Assembly: GCA_021773135.1 (NCBI GenBank)
Contig: JAJFKP010000036.1
Location: 1 to 64,000 of the forward strand
Source: Woeseiaceae bacterium
Lineage (GTDB): Bacteria > Pseudomonadota > Gammaproteobacteria > Steroidobacterales > Woeseiaceae
Direction of reading: 5' to 3'
Length of the DNA: 64,000 nt
The notes beneath the pieces were generated by a model, which was not told where the DNA came from, did not search any database, and saw only the letters and a program-made list of their open reading frames with translations. Below, piece after piece: positions 9,446 to 18,034 of this stretch. The stretch's first letter is position 1. Each line of letters begins with the position of its first letter. The position numbers were made by a program, and so were the translations under genes.

Positions 9446-9765
9446 CAGGGAGTCAGAGCGACCAGGCGCTCATTGTGTTGAATGTGCCGCCGAGCCTCGA
9501 AGAGTCAGTTATCGATTGGCTGCTGGTGCGAGATGATGGCACCGGGTTTACAAGCTTCCCGGTTTTCGGACACGGGGCAGGCCACAGTCGGCTGAGCGCA
9601 GCCGAGCAGGTCAGTGGCCGGGAGCGTCGTCAGCAATTCCAGGTTCAGATTGCTGCCACCGCTGTGGACAATTTCATGCACGACATCGAACAATCCTTCG
9701 GCGCGGCAGGCATACGCTTCTGGGTGCTGCCGTTGATGGCAAGCGGACACTTTATGACGCACTAG
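9442..9765 (+). CDS. DUF3240 family protein
   Basis: This is a 107-residue soluble protein of the DUF3240 type, a small family commonly found beside heavy-metal RND pump genes. It opens with a strand-like ALIVLNVPPSLEESVIDWLL and ends HFMTH, with several histidines (GHGAGHSR) that could bind metal. The family is thought to have a ferredoxin-like or PII-like fold, so a regulatory or metal-sensing role near the pump is plausible but unproven. The ATG overlaps the pump stop by four bases, which makes it the fourth gene of the efflux operon and argues that the operon was selected as a unit. Confidence 0.78.
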   Translation: MTGSQSDQALIVLNVPPSLEESVIDWLLVRDDGTGFTSFPVFGHGAGHSRLSAAEQVSGRERRQQFQVQIAATAVDNFMHDIEQSFGAAGIRFWVLPLMASGHFMTH

Positions 9766-9814
9766 TCGCGCCTGGTTAGTGTTGGCGCCTGTAACCGGTG
9801 CAGTGTTCTCCAAA

Positions 9815-11068
9815 CTACGGAACATCGACAATCCGATGTACGGAACCGCCATAGTCGATAACGTAGAGTTCGCCGTTGCTGTCTTCGGCAAATGCCGAGA
9901 TTCCGAATACGGTAATTAGCAGCTCTTCACCCACCACGCCCTGCTGGCTGGTTGCCGGAATCGCCCAAATCCTGCCGGACCCAAAGTCGCCGTAAACATA
10001 CGAACCCTGGAGTTCGGGTATTGCCGTGCCACGGTAAACGTAACCGCCGGTGACCGACTGCCCGAGCCCGCGGCCATATTCCGTGATCGGGTCTGTCAGG
10101 CCAGCCGTGCTGCAGCCTGATGTTGGCGGGCGGCAGTTGGCGCCTTCGCGGATTTTCCAGCCATAGTTGTTGCCGATCTCAATCTTGTCGATTTCTTCCC
10201 AGGCGTCCTGACCGACGTCACCGGCCCAGAGATCGCCCGTAGTTCTGTCGAAACTCCAGCGCCACGGATTGCGCATGCCGTGGGCAAAAATCTCGGGACA
10301 GTCTGCACCGCCAAACCCCTGTGTACATGGCGTAGCGGCATTGGCTGCGAAGGGATTGCCGGCCGGGATCGCATACGGAATCGCACTATCTACATCGATA
10401 CGTATGAAGGTGCCCAGCAGGTTCGTCGTGTCCTGTCCGCGATTATTCGGATCATCACGATCGCCGCCATCGCCCCAGCCTGCGTAGAGATTCCCGTCAG
10501 GTCCAAACTCGATCTGGCCGCCGTTATGATTTCCAAAATCCTGCGGAATGGTCAGGACGATGTCTTCCATGGTCGGGTCCAGAGTCAGGCCGTTATCGAT
10601 ACTGCGAAATCGTGAAATAACCGATTCGGTTCCCCCGTTATTGCGGGTGTACGACAGAAACACCTCGAAATTGCCGTTGCCAAAATCCGGATGAAATGCC
10701 AGCCCCAGCAGACCGCGTTCTCCGCCGCTTTGTACTCGTGTGCTCACATCGATGAATATGCTCGTATCGTTGTCAGTCGCGTTGGCCTGGTTCGGAAATA
10801 CCCGAACAATTCCCTGCTGTTCCACGACAAACCATCGACTCGAGTCGCCCGGTGCCTGGACCAGCGCAACCGGTTGCTGCAGCGTGACCTGATCGAATAC
10901 CGGCTCTGTAGAAATTGTGATTCCCGAGGGGGGAGGTGGCGGTGGTGGCGGAGGAGAAGGGGGTGGTGGCGAACTGGCAACCGTGGTTGACCCGCCGCGG
11001 CAAGACGACATTAATAGCATCGCTAAAAGCAAAGCGACCGTTCGGCAAACGTTGAATCGACTCAGCAT
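9815..11068 (-). CDS. PQQ-dependent sugar dehydrogenase-like lipoprotein (GSDH family)
   Basis: The 417-residue product starts with a lipoprotein signal (LLAMLLMSSC, Cys23). A proline-rich linker with nine consecutive prolines follows. The rest is a six-bladed glucose/sorbosone dehydrogenase propeller: VALVQAPGDSSRWFVVEQQG, GERGLLGLAFHPDFG, NHNGGQIEFGPDGNLYAGWG and AHGMRNPWRWSFDRTTGDLW are hallmark blades. Enzymes of this type oxidise aldoses with PQQ, although many members have unknown substrates. The frame extends farther upstream, but I place the start at 11068 because AGGGG lies 6 bases before that ATG and the signal peptide begins there. It is probably outer-membrane or periplasm anchored. 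It diverges from the cytochrome c' gene, a possible electron acceptor by position only. Confidence 0.88.
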   Translation of the reverse strand: MLSRFNVCRTVALLLAMLLMSSCRGGSTTVASSPPPPSPPPPPPPPPSGITISTEPVFDQVTLQQPVALVQAPGDSSRWFVVEQQGIVRVFPNQANATDNDTSIFIDVSTRVQSGGERGLLGLAFHPDFGNGNFEVFLSYTRNNGGTESVISRFRSIDNGLTLDPTMEDIVLTIPQDFGNHNGGQIEFGPDGNLYAGWGDGGDRDDPNNRGQDTTNLLGTFIRIDVDSAIPYAIPAGNPFAANAATPCTQGFGGADCPEIFAHGMRNPWRWSFDRTTGDLWAGDVGQDAWEEIDKIEIGNNYGWKIREGANCRPPTSGCSTAGLTDPITEYGRGLGQSVTGGYVYRGTAIPELQGSYVYGDFGSGRIWAIPATSQQGVVGEELLITVFGISAFAEDSNGELYVIDYGGSVHRIVDVP

Positions 11069-11301
11069 GAGCTGCCCCTGTCTCATTGGACTCGTTTGCA
11101 GCATAGCGTCGATCGATGCCGCTGTCACAGTGTCACCAGGGTGCGACACCTGACGGTGACGGGACCATCCACCATGGTTAACTGTTGACATATTGCCTAA
11201 ATCACCTGTCCGGGTTTTCTGCCGCATTTGGGTGGCTCAACCCGGCGTATCGGAGTATTTTATAAGCTGCAAAACATTCAATTCCGCGGCAGGGATATTT
11301 C

Positions 11302-11742
11302 ATGCAGGAAAGAATCAACATTACCTTTGTAGCTGTGTTTTTGGCATTGACTGTCGTACATGTAGCGACGGCCGATGAATCGAATCTGAAAGAAATCATG
11401 CAGGAATTGAGAGATGATTCGGTTGCCATCTTTGATGGTCTGCTGACGGATGACTTCAGCAAGGTTGCACGAGGTGCAGACAGGATTGCCAACCACCCAC
11501 AGATACCGCCGGCGCAGATCCAGCTTGTTGCGGCCGAACTGGGCCCGGAGATGGCCACGTTTAAACAATTCGATACTTCGGTGCACGATCTTGCTGTGTC
11601 CATCGGAGCCGCTGCAGAAGAGAAAGATCACGACAGGGCAGCGACAAACTATCAGCGTATGCTGGACGGGTGTTTCGGCTGTCATGCAGTCTATCGACAG
11701 CGCGTTGCGGCGGTGTTGGGTGGTGCCGCTGCTCAAGAATGA
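11302..11742 (+). CDS. Cytochrome c' family protein
   Basis: The 146-residue protein has a signal peptide (VFLALTVVHVATADE). The heme-attachment motif CFGCH is close to the C-terminus (Cys124, Cys127, His128), the hallmark of cytochrome c', a four-helix periplasmic bundle. MLDGCFGCHAVYRQRV is typical of that last helix. Cytochromes c' bind NO or act in electron transfer; no specific role can be assigned here. It is transcribed away from the sugar dehydrogenase gene, and its own promoter should lie in the 233-base gap between them. Confidence 0.85.
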   Translation: MQERINITFVAVFLALTVVHVATADESNLKEIMQELRDDSVAIFDGLLTDDFSKVARGADRIANHPQIPPAQIQLVAAELGPEMATFKQFDTSVHDLAVSIGAAAEEKDHDRAATNYQRMLDGCFGCHAVYRQRVAAVLGGAAAQE

Positions 11743-11858
11743 CGGGATCCCTGCTTCATATCAGTAGGTGCTAAAGGCGGCGGCGAGTTCCTGCAGTCGA
11801 TGCAGCAATCAAGCAATGGGTGTCGACCGGGTTTAACAACAGGCAACGGGAAAATCAG

Positions 11859-12371
11859 ATGACGACGGTTTTGCGCACAATCCTGACCATACTGTGCTTT
11901 TGTTTACCCAGCGCGGTGTTTGGCCAGTCCAGCGCCGGTTCTGCAACAGACGGTCCGTTGGGGCATGTTCTCTGGAGTGCTGCGGTCGTGGACGCTGCCG
12001 CTGATCGTCTCGAGCAGACGCTGGGTGACAAAGCGCTCGTCTGGGAAACCATAGGCAATTACCCCGGACACTCGGTGTACCTGGTTCTGCGTGGACGAAC
12101 CAGTCGTGCCGAAATTCATGAAACGGAGTCCGACGTGCAGATCAGTATTCGCGGCAAGGCCACCTCCATAGTCGGTGGCACTTTAGTCGACGCCGAATCC
12201 CTGCCACGAAAACAACGGCGGGGAACGTCCATTGAAGGCGGCGTGCGACAGGATCTGACACCGGGTGACATCATGCACATTCCGCCCGGTGCGCCACACC
12301 AACTGTTGCTTGGCCCCAACGAAGATTATCTTTATCTGTTGATTAAAATTGACGAAGAACCGCTGCAGTAA
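11859..12371 (+). CDS. Exported cupin-fold protein
   Basis: The 170-residue product has a signal peptide (TILTILCFCLPSAVFGQ). The C-terminal half looks like a cupin: GDIMHIPPGAPHQLLLG is a clear second cupin motif with its histidine, and RGKATSIVGGTLV precedes it. I use the ATG at 11859, which starts the signal peptide; a GTG 13 codons earlier is in frame but adds a polar head. Cupins of this kind bind metals or small ligands; no substrate is evident. It lies 83 bases upstream of the exported racemase-like gene on the same strand and may share its transcript. Confidence 0.72.
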   Translation: MTTVLRTILTILCFCLPSAVFGQSSAGSATDGPLGHVLWSAAVVDAAADRLEQTLGDKALVWETIGNYPGHSVYLVLRGRTSRAEIHETESDVQISIRGKATSIVGGTLVDAESLPRKQRRGTSIEGGVRQDLTPGDIMHIPPGAPHQLLLGPNEDYLYLLIKIDEEPLQ

Positions 12372-12454
12372 GGCGCCGCATTTGCAGCCTTCAGTCAGCT
12401 CTGAAAATATGCGCGGCGCACGCTGACGAAAGCAGGATTCCGGAGGTATAGCCA

Positions 12455-13657
12455 ATGGGTACAACACGACGTGAAATTGTTGGCGGACTCGCGTCCGCGC
12501 CACTGCTGGCTTCACTATCAACTGGGTCTGCGGCAGAGATTGCAACCATCGATGCGGACCGATTTGATCCGTGGCTAGAGGTCGACGCTGCCGCGCTGCA
12601 ATACAACGCCAGAACGGTCGCCAGGCTGGCCGGCGGTCGTCCAGTACTGGCAGTAGTCAAGAACAACGCCTACGGGCTTGGTCTGACATCCGTTGCGTCC
12701 GTGCTCGAGCCCATGTCGGAGATCCAGGGATTCGCAGTCGTCAAAGCGGCGGAAGCCATTGCTCTGCGCGATGCGGGCGTGCGCAAGCCCATCCTGTTAC
12801 TGGCTTTGTTTTCTGCGCAGGATGGTGAGGAGCTGGCGAGGCGGGACATTCAGTTCAGCCTGTGCACTAATGATGCGGCAGCGCGGGTCATGCAGGCTGC
12901 AAAACGAGCCGGCCGGCGCCCCGCGGCGCAGTTTTACCTGGACACGGGCATGAGCCGTATGGGTATTCCTTACCACAGAGCTATGCCGGTACTGGCCCAG
13001 GCGGCCAGGCTTGATATCGAGATCATGGGTACATTCACCGGCTTCACCGAGGAAACTGATTTTGATCGAGAGCAGCTCAGGCGCTTCGTGGAGTTCACGG
13101 ATGCGGCACGGAATAGCGGTGCCGAACTCGGCCCGCTGCATGCGGCCTCATCACATGCTGTATTCAACTTTGCCGATTCACATTTGGACCAGGTACGACC
13201 GGGCATCGCGCTGTTCGGTGCATATCCTTCCGATCATACGGCGGAAAGTGAAATCGCAAAACTGCAGGCGGCCGTTAGCCTGAAAGCGCGAATCGTCCGT
13301 ACGGAAAAGCTACGCACAGGCGACAGTGTCAGTTACGGAGGCCATTATGTAGCCGACAAGCCGGTATGGGTCGCCACCATTCCTGCGGGGCATACCGACG
13401 GTATTCCGCGCACGGCGGTCGATGGTTCACGGGTGCTCGTGAATGGCCGGCTTTACCCGGTCATTGGTGCGGTGAGTGCGAGTCATACCATCATCGAGAT
13501 CGGAGACGAACCCAGCGTCAATATCGGTGACGTCGCGACACTGATGGGCCCTGAGCATGATGCTATACACCCGAATGCAGTTGCATCAACGAGTAGCACA
13601 TCGGTCTATGACATTCTTATGCATCTGAACCCGGCACTGCCCAAGATACTCGTCTAG
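12455..13657 (+). CDS. Exported alanine-racemase-like PLP enzyme
   Basis: This 400-residue protein has the fold-III racemase layout. WLEVDAAALQYNARTVARL leads to the PLP lysine in VVKNNAYGLG (Lys68). DTGMSRMGI, QVRPGIALFGAYP and SVSYGGHY (catalytic-site Tyr294) follow. The N-terminus TTRREIVGGLASAPLLASLS is a twin-arginine signal, so it should be exported folded with its cofactor. Two usual alanine-racemase elements differ: GYADG reads GHTDG, and the ICMDQ segment reads VSASH. It is therefore likely a divergent or broad-specificity periplasmic amino-acid racemase rather than the housekeeping Alr. A ribosome site CGGAGG lies seven bases before the ATG. Confidence 0.85.
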   Translation: MGTTRREIVGGLASAPLLASLSTGSAAEIATIDADRFDPWLEVDAAALQYNARTVARLAGGRPVLAVVKNNAYGLGLTSVASVLEPMSEIQGFAVVKAAEAIALRDAGVRKPILLLALFSAQDGEELARRDIQFSLCTNDAAARVMQAAKRAGRRPAAQFYLDTGMSRMGIPYHRAMPVLAQAARLDIEIMGTFTGFTEETDFDREQLRRFVEFTDAARNSGAELGPLHAASSHAVFNFADSHLDQVRPGIALFGAYPSDHTAESEIAKLQAAVSLKARIVRTEKLRTGDSVSYGGHYVADKPVWVATIPAGHTDGIPRTAVDGSRVLVNGRLYPVIGAVSASHTIIEIGDEPSVNIGDVATLMGPEHDAIHPNAVASTSSTSVYDILMHLNPALPKILV

Positions 13658-13660
13658 ATC

Positions 13661-13718
13661 GACACGCCCTGTTAAAACCGGCCGGTCACAGCACCATGGC
13701 GCGCGAAACGGGCGTGTC
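13661..13718. repeat. 9-bp inverted repeat downstream of the racemase gene
   Basis: GACACGCCC at 13661 is matched by GGGCGTGTC at 13710-13718, with a 40-base loop that itself holds the palindrome CCGGCCGG. It lies just after the racemase stop. It lacks a T tract, so it is not a standard terminator, but the RNA would fold. Confidence 0.45.
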
Positions 13719-13724
13719 TACGCA

Positions 13725-13736
13725 AGGTGATCACCT
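13725..13736. promoter_or_regulatory. Perfect 12-bp palindrome, possible operator
   Basis: AGGTGATCACCT is fully self-complementary. It lies about 150 bases upstream of the GGDEF/EAL gene in an otherwise non-coding 226-base gap. The size and position suit a repressor site, but no regulator can be named. Confidence 0.35.
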
Positions 13737-13883
13737 GCAGCATTATCGACGCCTGCAGAAACGGTGAATAACGGCTTGTGAACAGCCACGACTTGCCTGG
13801 TCCAGCTTGATCAGTGGCGTTGTCGGTTCGACCTAGTGTGTTGAATTTTTAAAGAATTTCGACCGCAGGCCGATTATATCGCC

Positions 13884-16088
13884 ATGGTCGACAGCAATAG
13901 CGAAGTTGGCGAAGAACTGGTCCTGGATGATCAAGTCATCGCTGTGTATGCACGAGAAATCATCGAGTCTGTTGCAGGCGTCGTCAATCTGATTATTTTC
14001 GACCAGGCCGGAACGTTCCGATGGGGCCTGAGAAACCAAAGCAACCCCGTGTTGATGTCAGCTACTGACGCACCGGGAAGTATGGACCTGCGCCGGCCCT
14101 TGAAGCGCAGGCTGGAGCAGAACAAAGTTGCCTACGATTTTCCGCTTCTCCAGGAAGATACGCCGCCATTAGTGCTGCGCCTGATCGTAAACACGTTCGA
14201 CCCCCCGAGCCTGAGCTATATCAATGACGCTATCGCTCCAGCACTGGAGTGCCTGAGCCGCCAGATTCGAATCGATACATCTCTCACTATTAAAACGCTC
14301 ATTACCGCGGACAAGAGTCAAAGCCACAACCTGACCGCCAACCTGGATGCAGTCCGACTCAAGGGAAGTTACGACGAGAAAGTGAACACGTTGACCGACG
14401 TTTTTCGAGAAACAATCAAGTGTCCGGTTGTCTCGGTTTACATTCCCGAGAAGCGACTCCTGGTGAGTTCTTCAGCGGATCCCGGCCTGGCCGATTTTAT
14501 CAAAGCTCTTGCAGAGAAGTTGTTTACGGTACTGGAGATGAAGAATAAAGCGATCTCCGTAAACATCATTTTGCCCGGTGGCAAAGAACATGTCGCTACC
14601 TGCGTTCCCCTGAGCCGCAGCCAGCGGAAGCCAGGCGGACTGGTCGCCCTTATCGATCGCGCGAAAAAACCCGGGCACACCCGTGCCCTGAGGTCGCTTG
14701 GTGCCAAGGTCAATTCTTTGCCGGAGACAGATTGTGCAGCTTCATCTCTCGTCGGGCGCACCGATTTACTGACAACAATAGACACGACGATTGCAGTGCA
14801 GTCTCCTCTGTCGAATACACTGGCCTATTTTGATATCGACAAAATGCACGCCATCAATGACGCATTCGGCTACTCAAATGGTGACAGAGCCCTGGCAAAG
14901 CTGGGTGAAGTGCTTGTCGATTGTGTTGGTAGCAATGATGTAGCCGCACACCTGGGTGGCGATCGCTTCGCGCTGTTTATGCCCGGTGCCTCTGCCGATT
15001 CGGGTGTACTTAAAATAGAGCATATCCTGAGGCAGTTCTCGCATGAGTCGCTTGAGAACAACGACAAGTCACTTCGTTTTTCGGCCAGCGCGGGCATCGT
15101 GACGACGGATTCCTCCGCGCAGAGTGGCGAGGAGCTGCTAATTCTCGCCGAAGTTGCGGCACGGGGCGCCCAGGATCGGGGCGGCAATCAAAGTGCAATC
15201 TATCAGGGTACTGATGGCAGCATCATGCAGCGCCGTAGTGATGTCGATAAAGTCGGGTTCCTGCAAATGGCGCTCATTGAGAACCGATTTACGATATTTG
15301 CGCAGGAAATCGAACCGATAAATATCGAGGGCATGCAGAAATTCGAGCTGCTCATTCGACTGTTCGATGACAGCGTCGAGAACGGCAATGCGCACCAGTT
15401 CCTGCAGGCGGCTGAGCGTTACCAAATGATGGCAGCGCTGGATCGCTGGGTTGTAAACTCGGCGCTTGAAACACTGTCGAATGCCGACAATTCACTAGAA
15501 GTCAATTTAAGGTCTTTCTGTATCAACGTTTCGGCACAGTCGTTGCAGGACGATACCTTCGTGGACTACATCGAGGCCCGTATAGCGGAAACAAACATTC
15601 CGCCAGACATACTTTGTTTTGAAATAACCGAAACGTCGCTGGTGCGTTGCATCGACAGGGCGCAGCGCTTTATAAAGCGAATTCAGCGACTTGGCTGCCA
15701 GGTCGCATTGGATGATTTTGGCACCGGCTACAGTTCATTTGCCTACCTGAAAACATTGCCGGTCGATATCCTGAAAATTGACGGCTCTTTCGTTCGCGAC
15801 CTGCTGGAGTGCGAGCTGTCGAATACGATTGTGTCCTCTGCTGTCAGCATAGCGCACGTCATAGGCGCGACTACCGTTGCCGAGCATGTAGAGAACGCCC
15901 TTGTCAGGGCCCGGCTGAAAGAACTCGGTGTGAATTACGCTCAGGGATTCGCTGTACATCGCCCGGAGGCATTGCAAACGGTGCTTGAAAATTTCAGTGA
16001 GCAAGCCGACATTTCGAAGGACGCCATTGAGCGCGTCGACCTGCGGTCGGACACAATCGAAGAACTCCTGTCAGCAACGAAAGGCTAG
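13884..16088 (+). CDS. EAL-domain protein with degenerate GGDEF domain
   Basis: This 734-residue cytosolic protein has about 300 N-terminal residues of unclear fold, possibly including a GAF-like part (residues about 155-250, CPVVSVYIPEKRLLVSSSAD). A GGDEF domain with GGDRF at about residue 358 and an EAL domain from about 460 follow. The GGDEF signature lacks its catalytic Glu, so it is probably inactive or regulatory. The EAL domain reads FELLIR but keeps the other catalytic residues: Asn in INVS, Glu in FEITET, DDFGTG near 610, Lys in LKIDGSF, Glu in AEHVE and Gln in AQGF. c-di-GMP phosphodiesterase activity is plausible. No transmembrane helix is seen. The ATG at 13884 has no strong ribosome site. 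Confidence 0.85.
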   Translation: MVDSNSEVGEELVLDDQVIAVYAREIIESVAGVVNLIIFDQAGTFRWGLRNQSNPVLMSATDAPGSMDLRRPLKRRLEQNKVAYDFPLLQEDTPPLVLRLIVNTFDPPSLSYINDAIAPALECLSRQIRIDTSLTIKTLITADKSQSHNLTANLDAVRLKGSYDEKVNTLTDVFRETIKCPVVSVYIPEKRLLVSSSADPGLADFIKALAEKLFTVLEMKNKAISVNIILPGGKEHVATCVPLSRSQRKPGGLVALIDRAKKPGHTRALRSLGAKVNSLPETDCAASSLVGRTDLLTTIDTTIAVQSPLSNTLAYFDIDKMHAINDAFGYSNGDRALAKLGEVLVDCVGSNDVAAHLGGDRFALFMPGASADSGVLKIEHILRQFSHESLENNDKSLRFSASAGIVTTDSSAQSGEELLILAEVAARGAQDRGGNQSAIYQGTDGSIMQRRSDVDKVGFLQMALIENRFTIFAQEIEPINIEGMQKFELLIRLFDDSVENGNAHQFLQAAERYQMMAALDRWVVNSALETLSNADNSLEVNLRSFCINVSAQSLQDDTFVDYIEARIAETNIPPDILCFEITETSLVRCIDRAQRFIKRIQRLGCQVALDDFGTGYSSFAYLKTLPVDILKIDGSFVRDLLECELSNTIVSSAVSIAHVIGATTVAEHVENALVRARLKELGVNYAQGFAVHRPEALQTVLENFSEQADISKDAIERVDLRSDTIEELLSATKG

Positions 16089-16256
16089 TCGTCCAGCCTG
16101 GCAAAGCAATAAATAGACCGAGCAAACCGGTGATCACGCCAAATTCGCCCCTGGCAGCGCACAAGCCGCGATGACCGCGCATGGCGGAACCGGTAGCGCG
16201 TGTTCCTCAACGACGGATGTATCGATTTCTGCCCAAAGGCTGGCTAAGAAAACTGC

Positions 16257-17330
16257 CTATTGCGAGTGCAGATCCAGCGCGCTCCTGAGGAGCGCTTCCG
16301 CGATTTTTGCGGGGACTGCACTATCGGCGTTAGCCATGACAACGACCGCCATACCTGAATCAAGATCCAGCAGCAGGTGGGCTTTGTGGGCAGCAAACCA
16401 TCCGCTATGCCGTGCCACAGGGCGACCCATCAGCCTGTCGATCTTGATGCCCAGGCCCCATCCCGACGCTTGCGCCGACAGCATTTGCGACCGCATTGTG
16501 TCTGACAACACGGCACTGTCGCTGAATCCGAGTAGAGAGCGGGCAAGCCGACTCAGATCATTCGCTGTCGTGTAAATGCCGAATGCCGGCGTCATCGCTT
16601 TGGCATCGTGATACTCGCGGACGTAACGATCGCCAACCTGCCGGCCCAGTCCCGCAAATGGTCGTTCCCCGCTCGGAATGACACGATTGACGGGCGAATA
16701 GCCGACCGCAATGTCCGTAACGGGACCGGGAGATCCCGACGAATTCAGTCCAAGTGGCTGCAGCACGCGCTCGCGAAGCGCGTCATCATAACTTTTGCCA
16801 TGTGCCGTCGCAGCGATATTGCCGAGCGTCGCGTAGCCGATGTTTGAATAGTGGAATTTTTCTCCCGGCACCGAACGAAGCACGGTTTCCGCCAGGTATC
16901 CGGCAAGTGCTTGATCATCCGGAAACTTCGCAGAGAACCAATAGCCAAAATTCCCTTCCCTGTCAAGACCGGACGCGTGTGTCAGGAGATGTCGAACGGT
17001 AATGCCGCCATCACCTTGAGCCGGCGTCGCGCCAATGCCCACAACGCGGCCATCCAGCCGCAGTCTGCCTTCCTCGGCCAGATTCAGTGTCAGTATGCCG
17101 GTAAATATTTTAGACAAAGAACCAGCGTACAGAGGTGTGTCTGGCGTCATCGGCCGGGCTGTTTCCAGGTCAGCAAAGCCGCTCCCGCTGGCAAAGATCA
17201 CCTCTTCTCCCTGCGTGATGACAATACTCACGCCGGGAATCTGCTGGTCCACGCGGAACTGGTCTACAATCGCCTGCATATCTGCTGAACTCACAGCAGC
17301 AAGCGTGGCGAGGGTCAAAGCCGGAATCAT
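16257..17330 (-). CDS. Exported serine hydrolase (beta-lactamase/class C-like)
   Basis: The 357-residue product has a short signal peptide and the three serine-hydrolase motifs: SLSK (nucleophile Ser and Lys, near residue 91), YSN in FHYSNIGYATLG, and HSG in ARHSGWFAAHK. RHLLTHASGLDREG is typical of the beta-lactamase-related superfamily, which includes class C lactamases, esterases and D-aminopeptidases. The HSG triad in place of KTG suggests an esterase or peptidase more than a drug-resistance enzyme. It is probably periplasmic. It diverges from the rhodanese gene with a 173-base gap that should hold both promoters. Confidence 0.85.
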   Translation of the reverse strand: MIPALTLATLAAVSSADMQAIVDQFRVDQQIPGVSIVITQGEEVIFASGSGFADLETARPMTPDTPLYAGSLSKIFTGILTLNLAEEGRLRLDGRVVGIGATPAQGDGGITVRHLLTHASGLDREGNFGYWFSAKFPDDQALAGYLAETVLRSVPGEKFHYSNIGYATLGNIAATAHGKSYDDALRERVLQPLGLNSSGSPGPVTDIAVGYSPVNRVIPSGERPFAGLGRQVGDRYVREYHDAKAMTPAFGIYTTANDLSRLARSLLGFSDSAVLSDTMRSQMLSAQASGWGLGIKIDRLMGRPVARHSGWFAAHKAHLLLDLDSGMAVVVMANADSAVPAKIAEALLRSALDLHSQ

Positions 17331-17503
17331 GAAAGTACCTGGTCGCTATTGGAGACAGGCAGAGCATAGCATTCGCCTGTTGCCCTGTTTTGGCTTATGA
17401 CGAAATCCGCGGGTGTGGTTTTGATCGACACAATTGACGTTCCCGAAGTCGCGGTCGCCCTGATATATTCGTCCTTACAGTAATCGGCAGACCGGGAAGC
17501 ACT

Positions 17504-17950
17504 ATGAAAATAGCAGGATACATTTTGTCGCTGGGGCTGGTACTCGCTGGTAGCACCTGTTTCGCGCAGGTGGTCAAGAGCGTGGACGATTACAAGGCCG
17601 AAGCCGAAGCAGTCGTGTCCGCGATCAGTGTCACCGATGCGCGGCAACTCAGCGGCGATGAATCCGTCGTTTTTGTCGATGTGCGAGAAGAAGACGAGAT
17701 TGATCGACTCGGAAAAATCGAAAATTCGGTTCATGTTCCGCGCGGCGTGCTTGAGTTTTACGTCGATCCGAGAAGTTCGATGCATATGGATATATTCAGC
17801 TCCGGAAAACGGATCGTGTTCTATTGCGCCACCGGTGGTCGTTCGCTGCTGGCGGCAAAAGTTGCCAAAGATATGGGCGTGCACGATTCGCTATACCTGA
17901 GTGGCGGTTTCAAAGCGTGGCTGGAAGAAGCTGAACCGTTATCCCGGTGA
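17504..17950 (+). CDS. Exported rhodanese-domain protein
   Basis: This 148-residue single rhodanese domain has a signal peptide (SLGLVLAGSTCFAQV). It shows VVFVDVREEDEIDRLGKI, a HVPRG turn and the active-site loop CATGGRS with its catalytic Cys near residue 108. Such proteins move sulfane sulfur; the periplasmic location suggests thiosulfate or redox handling, but the acceptor is unknown. The ribosome site GGGAAG lies six bases before the ATG. Nothing nearby forms an obvious pathway with it. Confidence 0.88.
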   Translation: MKIAGYILSLGLVLAGSTCFAQVVKSVDDYKAEAEAVVSAISVTDARQLSGDESVVFVDVREEDEIDRLGKIENSVHVPRGVLEFYVDPRSSMHMDIFSSGKRIVFYCATGGRSLLAAKVAKDMGVHDSLYLSGGFKAWLEEAEPLSR

Positions 17951-18034
17951 TCCACCAGGCTGCCCGCTCTTGACCAGAGCGGAGTTACCCGCCTGTTTGA
18001 GTCCTGTCAAAGTACAAGTCTGGCTGCCGGTGCA

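Noticed and set aside
13661-13718. Rho-independent terminator
   Set aside because: The loop is 40 bases and no T tract follows.
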